Assembly (NCBI GenBank): GCA_033239125.1
Contig: BSWB01000003.1
Coordinates: forward strand, 131,988,320 to 132,052,319
DNA length: 64,000 bases
Reading direction: 5' to 3'
Source: Fagopyrum homotropicum
Lineage: Eukaryota > Streptophyta > Magnoliopsida > Caryophyllales > Polygonaceae
Under the pieces are notes generated by a model that worked only from the letters and a program-made list of their open reading frames with translations, was not told where the DNA came from and did not search any database. Below, in pieces: positions 56,352-64,000 of this stretch. Made by a program: the position numbers and the translations under genes. Within the stretch, counting starts at the first letter, position 1, and the number at the start of each line of letters is the position of its first letter.

Positions 56352-59167
56352 TGTAACGCCCCAATTTTTTTAGGCACATTTTGATTTTTATTTATCCGAT
56401 TTTTATCGATATTTTAATAACTTATAAATATTTACGGGTATGCTCATGTTGTAAATTAATTTTTATAAGTTAATATATTTTACATTTATATATATTCCGT
56501 AATTTATTTTACGGAAAGTTCGGAAATGTTTCCGATTCGAAAATTCAGTTTCGAATGCTTTTATCGAGTTATTTTAATTCCGGACTCCTATTTTTATACT
56601 ATTTTATTTATTTATTCATTCTTATATTACTTTATTTCTTTCCCACTGTCCCCTTTCTTCATCTCTTTTCTTTCTCTAGTACTGCTTTTCTCCCTAGCCT
56701 TTGTTTTGTTGCTAGCCGAATGATAGCTCCCCTACGCCTGCAGAGTGCAGACGCATCGACCCCTCGATCTCCCAACTCCGACCTCCCCTTCTCGATTTTT
56801 TTTTTCCGTCACAACCAAAACTTCAACTCAGCCCCTGCTTCGCTAACCTCCGTTCCACACAGGCCCTATCCCTTCTTTTGGAATCGGAACTACACCAACA
56901 GGAACACACACATCTCCAGCCTCCTCTTGCAAGCCTTGCCGGAAGACCGCCTCGCCTACCGCCCTCGACAACGCCATTGGCCGAGCCGGATCGAATACCA
57001 CCACATGCAGCTCCTGTCCTCTCCCGAACCTCTGCTCTTCATGTCTCCCTTGAAGGGACGACCTCCCTCGTCCTTCTTTGCATCACCACCGCCACGAGCC
57101 GCCTCCACCCACGCTGGGCCATCAGACGCGCCGAAGACTCTCACCTTTGAAGCCTCATGTAGCAGCAACCACCAACTCTTCGCCCTTCCTCCACCGGGAA
57201 TGCAGCACGGTTACAACACCTACCGCCCCTATCCAAACCTCGCCCTCCATTGTCGACATCAGGCAATATCACCTCTTCATCCTCGCCGGAGAACCATCTC
57301 CGAGACCGCCGCCAGGGTGAGAGGGTGCCGACACCACCGGAGATGTCACCTCCTTGCCTTCTCATGGAATCGTTCAACGGGACCGCCGCATCTTGCCTGC
57401 CTTGCCTCTGCCGCCTTCAACAGTGGGTTAAGAAACCCTTTTCAATATTCCAATTTGGGCCCCTTGATTTTGTGATAATTGCATAATATACCCACATCTT
57501 TATAATTTCAGTTTTGACCCACAGTTTTGGAAATTTGCATTTATACCCTCTGCAAAATTTATTTATAAAAAAGACCTAAGTTTCTGAAATTGAACTTTAT
57601 GCCCTGCATGCTTAATTACATCTTTTAGACTATATTTATATTTTTGGAATATGACTCAAAGTTTAATTACAGGTTATGACCCATATTTTTGGAATGGTAT
57701 AATTAGCCCGGAAAATGTATTTAACAGTTTTAACTTGGGTTTTAAAAGTGGGGTTTCCCTTAGAGTATATATGTTCTTTATTCCGTTCAAATTTAGCTTA
57801 TAAGCTAAATTTGCTTAGTTTGATGCTAGGTTCGGAAGCGCCCCGATAAAGGCCTAACGAGTCCAAGTCGACCTCCGTTGAACGACTTCCGTCTTTCGAC
57901 TTCATGTGAGTATTCTTTCCCTTCGATTTAGTTATGTTTAGTATTAGTATCATGCTAGGTTGGATCTAGCATAACTTAGAGTTAATGCCAAGTAGTGGTT
58001 TGAACCTTAGGTGAGTTTTGAGGATTGTCGATTGTTGTAGGGCGTTGAGTGTTTGCGTTGATCTTGTGAGCTTATGAGGATTGAGACTATAGTTGTATGA
58101 TCTTGTTGAAATTGTGGAAACTAGGATGAGAGTATCCTAGCATGTGTTGTGATGGTTATGACCTTGTGAGATCGTGAGGATTAGGAGCCGTTATGCTATC
58201 ATGGTTATGGGTTATGATCTTGCGAGATCATTGGGACTAGAAGTCTAAGGACTTCTAGCATGTCAGAGAGATGTTGATTGTGTGCCTTGTTTTGACCAGG
58301 CGTTGAGTGCCTTCCTACGGGAAGTTGAGAGCGGTGGTTAGCGGGATTATCTTTGAGACGAGGTAAGTCTCCGGACTTACTTAGCTCGTATTCTTTGTAT
58401 TAGCATTATTGTGTGTTGGGTGGTGTGTGTTTATTATTTTACTTTTTATAACAACTAAACCGGAAATAGGATTACCGACCTTTATATATTATTTGGCCCA
58501 AGTGTATGATAACGGGCGGTGACATCACTGCTTGGCTCCCCGTGAGAGCTAGGGGGATCTCGGCGACTGGCCCGTGTTGGTTAGATGGTCGGAGGCATCC
58601 GACCGTTCCATTGCCGGAAGAAGGGACCGAGACGAGTTTTGGAGGATTCTCGTGTCACAAAAGAAGTTGAATTAGAACGGGATATGACTTAATAATAATA
58701 AAGATAATAAACCGGATTTGTGTGCTTCTGAGTATGTTGTGTGACTATGATGATTTACTTGTGTTTGTGCCTTTCCCTTTGATTCTAATGCTTCGAATAT
58801 GAGCTAACGGTTTTATACCGACTGTTGTAGATTGCATTGCAGGTTAGGATTGCGCCCGAGAGATCCGGAAGAGTGGGCAGCCGGGGTGCCGTACATTTTA
58901 GGATTGGGTTTTGGGTGGAGTCGAGTTTGAGTATTGTATCTATTGTATGTTGTATGGCGTTTAGTCTTTGGAGTTGTATTTTCGGCTGAAGTCATTAGTT
59001 GTATTCTTTCGGGTTTTTCTTTTCATTGCATAAAAATGATTTATGTTTTGTCTTTATTTGTGCGATGTTGGAAAGGTCCGGTGAAATTGTTGTCAAGCTA
59101 AGGGTCGGGACCCATTGTGAGGTCCCAACCCGTAGCGCCCCGAGTCCCGCGGATTTGGGGTGTTACA
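56352..59167 (+). mobile_element. 3' LTR of the young Ty3/gypsy element
   Basis: 2816 bp, nearly identical to 49401-52217. Within the 306-codon frame nearly all differences change the amino acid. Confidence 0.95.
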
Positions 59168-59172
59168 AGATA

Positions 59173-60213
59173 CATTGTCCATCCCGATATGAAGAATTAA
59201 AGAGCCGCAAAATGAAAACTAACAAGTTGTTAGAAAGGGGAAGACCGATTTCACCAACATAGAAGTGATGTGACCTCCTAGAATACACAAGAATTACAAC
59301 AAGGATCGGGATACAACAAAGACCGGATTTCTATAAAGGCGGAAGTATAAGCAGCACCCCAAGGAAGGAGGTGTAGGAGAATAGTCTTGGGGAAAAAGAG
59401 GGTCTCTAATAACTTCTCACTCACGAAGGGATTTAAGTTATTAACAATAGCGGGTCATAACAGAGAACCGCAAATGGACAATAAATCGAGTAAAAAGAAT
59501 CATGGGGAAATGCCTACCAGTTATTGTAGAAGAATTGATAAGTCCGTTGACGGAAGACGAAGATACAACTAGACTCGTAAGAGTATAGTACTCTTACAAG
59601 AGTGTAATTTGTAGAAGGAGCTAAAGGAAAATAAACGGAAGAGATATAGTTTCACCTTGTTTATCAAACCTCAAAAGAGATAGAAGAGAAGTAAGTCTAT
59701 GTTCTTGAAAAGGGTCACCCACAGGCTACTTGGTAACAACTGAGACTTTACACGTGTAGCTTAACGCGTGGTGATTGGTTGTCAAATAAGAATAATAACC
59801 ACAAAGTTATAAGAGAATTTTATCGACATCTGGAGAAATCCTTAAAGGGATCAACTACGACAATTGTGAAGATAAATCGGCACCAAGTACTAGTATCTTG
59901 GATAGTAACATGAAAGGAGTCTAAACTAGTAACTGTAATTAAGAACTTATGAGAGCCGTAAATGACCCCCTTGTGTCATTAAGGATAGCAAGGAAATTGT
60001 GTTAGTGGTTTCTTATCTACTGGATAAGGAAAAATTTTACAGATTAGAGTTAGTACATATGGATTCGTATAAGAACTAGAGGTGTAAGAAGAAGCAAAGG
60101 ATTGTAATTAGATCCTACGCCTGTCCAGACAGAGGGTACTATGCATTTCACACAAATGAGACTGATAGTGCTTTTCCGCGCAAAAGTTGGAGTCAAATTT
60201 CTAGATTGACAGA
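59173..60213 (+). pseudogene. Internal region of the older Ty3/gypsy element, right part
   Basis: This resumes after the AGATA duplication with 'cattgtccatcccgatatgaag'. No coding domain is readable, and there is no 3' LTR before the next element begins at 60214, so its 3' end is lost or lies elsewhere. Confidence 0.45.
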
Positions 60214-61900
60214 TGATGACATGAATTATGACCTATTTTTAAGCATGTATTTATATAGATTTTCCCTTAATTTTGCATGCATAGACATACATTCATGGCA
60301 TTTATGGCTATATTTACCTACTTTGCAAGAATAGATGTCTACACAGAGTTTTATTGCATTTGTAGGTAATTTGGCGAATTATGGAGCAAAAATGGCACGT
60401 TTAAGGATTAAGCCTTGATGCGGAACAAAAAGGAGCATAAAAGAATTTAGGACGCGCCAAAGTATCTTCTGATACCGTCTGACGCGCCAAAGTATTTTCT
60501 GATACCTTCGGACGCGGCCCAAAGTATTTTCTGATACCTTCGGCCGTAGCCCAAAGTATTCTCTGATACCGTCTGACGCGCCAAAGTATTTTCTGATACC
60601 TTATGACGCGGCCCAGAGTATCTTCTGATACCAGCGCACTCGACTTCTTTTCAGCCCAGATTTCTAGGGTTTTACCTTTAAACCCTAGATTTATCCTTAT
60701 AGATATTGTATAGCCTTCAACATTGAAGGACGGACGGTGACAGCCCCGGAACTTGGAGTCAAATTCTCCAAAGGGAGATTAAGGAGGCCGCAGCAGGAAA
60801 TCTTTACACGTTTGAGAGAATTCGAAGATTCTTGGAGGAAGATTGAAGTATTCTTTGCTGGGAAGTTAATCTTGATTCTAGTTGTGAGATTTCTTTGTTC
60901 ATTGAAGTACTTGCTGTTTTTGAGCACGAATTTGAGTTGTTAAGAGATACATTGATTTGTTTTGATAATCGTTTACAGATTTGAAGTTTTTTGGAATTTT
61001 TATTCAAGATTCGGTTTCTTTGTGATATTTCTCTCAATAATTAATTTGATTCGATTTTGAAAATGATTGGCTAAAACCTTTGTGATTCTGGGGAGAATAG
61101 TTGATGGTTAAGGCTGGGATGATGATAGACTGAACTCATTCAAACATTAGGACCCTGAAAGTTTAGATTTTAGTTTTGCGACAACAGGAAAATCGGACTG
61201 TTCTTGAGTAAATCGGCCGATTTTCTTATGAACAGCCCGATTTATTCCTCTGACGAACCTTAATTGAACCAATCTTTAACCAAAACTAATCCTTGCTTAA
61301 ATCCCAACCTTGATAAACTTTTTACCCTCTATTTGAATGTATGAAGACACTTCAAACCTGATTCTACATTTAATAGATTAAGATTTCAAGATTTGAGTAA
61401 TAAAGAGACTCAACATCCTTTATTAAGTTTTTAATTGTGCTTGCTATTCTTTACTTTGGAGAGTCATATCCTGGAGTTTTAGATAGTTAGTTTGAACATA
61501 ATTCTTGTCTTTAGATCTTTCTATATTGCAGCCTCAACAACCCTTATAGAGAGAACCTTTAGATTAGTCATATAGGTTTCGGAACATCACCGTACGAATC
61601 CTACGTTTGAACAATTAATCTTGGCAATATAAACTCTGTCCTATATCTATAGAAGTGTCTTGAATCGAAAGCCGAAATCTGATACTTGAATCCTTGGAAT
61701 CATTTCCCTCTTATTTGATCACAAAAGCTTTTCACACTTTTTGCTAGATAATTGAAATCGGAATTATTCTCACCAAATCCCTGAGTTCGACTATGGAATT
61801 CTTACGTTACTACAGCTGATCCGTACACTGCGGGTTCGCTTTGCTTTGAGTTCTAGATATAAATTTAAGACTTTGACGCACAACACCTTTTGGGCGAACA
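60214..61900 (+). mobile_element. 5' LTR of a non-autonomous Athila-like element
   Basis: It begins TGATGACATGAATTATG and ends GGGCGAACA. It aligns at both ends with the LTR 1802-3627 and, reversed, with the Athila LTRs. The U3 part contains the six hairpin repeats at 60451-60636, and AATCGGCCGATT lies at 61211-61222. Confidence 0.82.
60451..60636 (+). repeat. 30/32-bp tandem repeat, 6 copies
   Basis: Units start at 60451, 60481, 60511, 60543, 60575 and 60605. They share GACGCG.CCAAAGTAT and TTCTGATACC. GTATC-TTCT-GATAC can form a 5-bp stem in units 1 and 6. Confidence 0.92.
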
Positions 61901-61906
61901 TGTTTT

Positions 61907-61926
61907 TGGCGCCGTTGCCGGGGATT
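61907..61926 (+). other. Primer-binding site, tRNA-Asp type
   Basis: TGGCGCCGTTGCCGGGGATT, 6 nt after the LTR end, identical to the Athila site at 31618-31637. Confidence 0.9.
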
Positions 61927-62025
61927 TGGTCTAGACCAATTTCGGTTTTCGGTTGTCTGGCTTGGGAGCTTTTGTTTTTGCTTTTAATCTTTTCGGTATG
62001 AGTTTTTGAGTTTTCAGAATCACCA

Positions 62026-63084
62026 ATGGCTGCATGTAGCTATAAACCTGCATTTGATCCAGCATGGTTTGCATGGCAAGGTGCTAGGGCGGACCATTAT
62101 GAATACTTGGAAGAGAAATACGCCTTTCATTGGTTCGACAATGAAAGAGAAAGAGATGAAGTTATTGAGGATGAGCTTGCCTATTGGGATGAGCTCAATC
62201 CCCCTCATAACTTTTATGAGCAACCTCCTCAAGTGCAACCTCCACAACAACCATCCAAGGATGGGACATAGACGATGCTGGAAAAGATGTTAAAAGTGTT
62301 GGACAAGATGAAAGACAAAATGAAGGCTATTTCTGAAGCTCAAAAATCTTTGGAAAATCATTTATCCTGCGAGGAAGAATTCCAAGTCTTAAACCTTCCT
62401 CCTATTGAGCTTGAAACCCCTCTTGAAGTCGTCATTGAAGAAGAGGAAGAAGTGGAGAACCTTAGCCAAATTACTGAAATTGTGTCCAAGGTTGAAGAGG
62501 ATCCAGCTAAGTTGGGACATATTTCATGTGTGGATCATCATCCCAACATGAAACTTGTCACAAGCCTTGAAGAACTTTACAAGGTACATTCTCTTACTTC
62601 ATTTGGAAGTCCTATTAAAATTTTTGATTTTTTCAGGAATGCACCGGAGAGTTGGAGGTCTCTTCCAAAAGAACCTCCTAAGGTGAAGATGAAGCCTCCA
62701 TTGAAATTGCTGGAAGAAGATGCTCCTTGGACTACAAGGAGTAAATTTGGCAAGCACTTCAACGCTAATGCCAATAAGTATTTGTTATTCAAGTATGGGG
62801 TCATTGACATGACGAAGACCATACATCATCCCCAAGCTGGAGATGGGGAAGTTAGGAGGATTGTCGAGAAACTGATTTCTCGATCTAGGAAAGGATGGGA
62901 CACAAGGCTGAATTATGTCCCATTAAAGCATAGGAAAGCTAGAAGGATTCCGGTGGGAATCAAACCGTACAAGCTTGTACGTGGGAGATATTACCACTTA
63001 CCGGTGAAATTAGGAACCGGAACCTTTTTTGTGGAATTATATGATGAGTTTGATGAGAAATCCAAGATGTTCAAGGTACATTGA
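62026..63084 (+). CDS. Protein of the non-autonomous Athila-like element, one in-frame TAG
   Basis: One frame of 353 codons is interrupted only by a single TAG at 62269-62271. The N-terminal part (MAACSYKPAFDPAWFAWQGA) is acidic with a Pro/Gln end (PPQVQPPQQPSKDGT). After the TAG come a coiled-coil start (MLEKMLKVLDKMKDKMKAIS), an acidic stretch (VVIEEEEEVENL), and conserved-looking text (SPIKIFDFFRNAPESWRSLP, APWTTRSKFGKHFNANANKY). The end, GTFFVELYDEFDEKSKMFKV, reminds one of the Athila integrase C-terminus just before its stop. No gag, RT or integrase core is present. I do not recognise the family. It is followed by the same hairpin block as Athila pol. Confidence 0.6.
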
Positions 63085-64000
63085 GTCATCTATGGAGATA
63101 GGTCCAGCTAGCGACGTTAAACCAAGCGCTTCTTGGGAGGCAACCCAAGGTAATGCATTTTTTCCCTTTTCTTTTTCTTAGGATAGTTAGCTTGTTTGTT
63201 TTGTTTTTGCTTTGTTTTTTGTTTTTCTCGATGCGCTCTCGGTTTGTTTGTGTCATGGATCGCAGGAACTAGGTATAATCTTGAGGAATTGATGGAAAAA
63301 GGCAATACAAATGTGCCTAAGGACGTTTTCAAGGAACAAAAGGCAAGAAATCGACTTACCAAAAGAAGATCGGTCGATTTAGGCTTCAAAACAAGTCGAT
63401 TTTTGACATCAGAAACAAAAATCGACCCAGAGATCGACCCCCTCAGGAAAAATCGGGCCGACGAAAAAATCGGGCAGAAAACTCGGCCAATTTTTTGAAA
63501 AATCGGTCGATTTTTTCAAAAAAAAAAAAAAAAAAAAAATTTTCCGGAAAATTTTTGTTCGGCCAAAAGACGTTCCCCTTCTTCATTCTTTGACACCGAT
63601 TGGAATATCCGGAGTTCCCTATTGAGCTTATATAGACTCCCACCATCACCACTCAATGAATGATTCGCCATGCGTGATTCGACATCTTACATTGTGAGTA
63701 TCCTTTTCTTCCTTTTCTTTTCTTCACATTGGGGACAATGTGAGTTTTAAGTATGGGGTGGAGGTATTTGCAATACCATTTGCATGTTTTATGTCTTGCA
63801 TCATATGATTTGAAAATTTTTTTAAAAAAATTTAAAATTTGTGTGCTTCTAGGATGGATATGATCTTTATGATGAACATTGTTTTGTGGAATAGCTATGA
63901 TGATTTTGATATGCTTGAATTGATTTATGACATATGTGGGATTTGAATACTTTGTTAGAATTTGATGCATGTTCTATAATTTGCTTTCATTCTAAATCAT
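63085..64000 (+). other. Post-ORF region of the non-autonomous Athila-like element
   Basis: It contains the CTTGGG/CCCAAG hairpin (63132-63149), a dense run of AAAATCG/CGATTT words (63366-63516), an A-run at 63519-63539 and 'cattggggacaatgtgagttttaagtatggggtgg' (about 63727-63762), a block typical of Athila 3' regions. Further small frames are not supported. The element continues beyond the window. Confidence 0.65.

Larger units (their letters stand above)
49396..59172 (+). mobile_element. Young Ty3/gypsy element with degenerate interior, TSD AGATA
   Basis: Complete by structure: AGATA (49396-49400), 5' LTR (49401-52217), primer site (52222-52235), a 4.1-kb interior, polypurine tract (56340-56351), 3' LTR (56352-59167) and AGATA (59168-59172). 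The two LTRs differ at about 28 bases plus one indel over about 2816 bp by my hand count. The interior has no intact frame of element size. It nests inside the older element. Confidence 0.95.

Overview
This window is nuclear DNA from a flowering plant, most likely a eudicot. It holds three plant genes with normal plant introns: a PHT4-type anion transporter, a clade-III glutamate receptor-like channel and the chloroplast inner-envelope protein TIC21. Around them lie nested LTR retrotransposons with tRNA-Met and tRNA-Asp type primer-binding sites. I cannot name the species.

Layout. 1-6600: an Athila-like LTR end, then a broken Ty1/copia element that carries a solo Athila-like LTR (TSD TCTAC) and is cut short by a GC-rich insertion. 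6650-17300: a gene island with PHT4;6 (+, single coding exon), GLR3 (+, six exons, a MITE in intron 1) and TIC21 (-, four exons); GLR3 and TIC21 are convergent. 18378-18646: a Tourist-like MITE with TAA TSD. 18653-40303: a minus-strand chromovirus-like Ty3/gypsy element split by a minus-strand Athila element (21061-35025); the Athila 5' LTR itself carries a solo Ty3/gypsy LTR (33094-34845, TSD TATAT). 40304-44500: a copia-like LTR plus an inverted pair of small TRIM-like LTRs. 44880-46408: degenerate ~200-bp repeats and a GGACC/CCGGA-rich repeat. 46409-60213: an old Ty3/gypsy element into which a young one (49401-59167, TSD AGATA, LTRs about 1% different by hand count) has inserted. 60214-64000: a non-autonomous Athila-like element running off the window.

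The host genes look ordinary and intact. PHT4;6 predicts a Golgi-type phosphate/anion carrier, GLR3 a ligand-gated cation channel, and TIC21 a plastid inner-envelope permease or import component. They do not form a pathway.

The unusual signal is in the retroelements. Several otherwise different LTR families carry short palindromic 'words' arranged as half-site, full palindrome, half-site. Within one element the same word recurs in the LTRs, in the region after pol and even inside pol. Between related elements the word is swapped in the same alignable slot while the surrounding spacers stay recognisable. One element uses CCACGGCCGTGG, others use AAATCGGCCGATTT, and other LTRs carry hairpin words such as AGCCGC-CCCT-GCGGCT. 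A second signal is a conserved hairpin holding a consensus 5' splice site in the Ty3/gypsy LTRs, followed about 450-480 nt later by a conserved 3' splice-like site.
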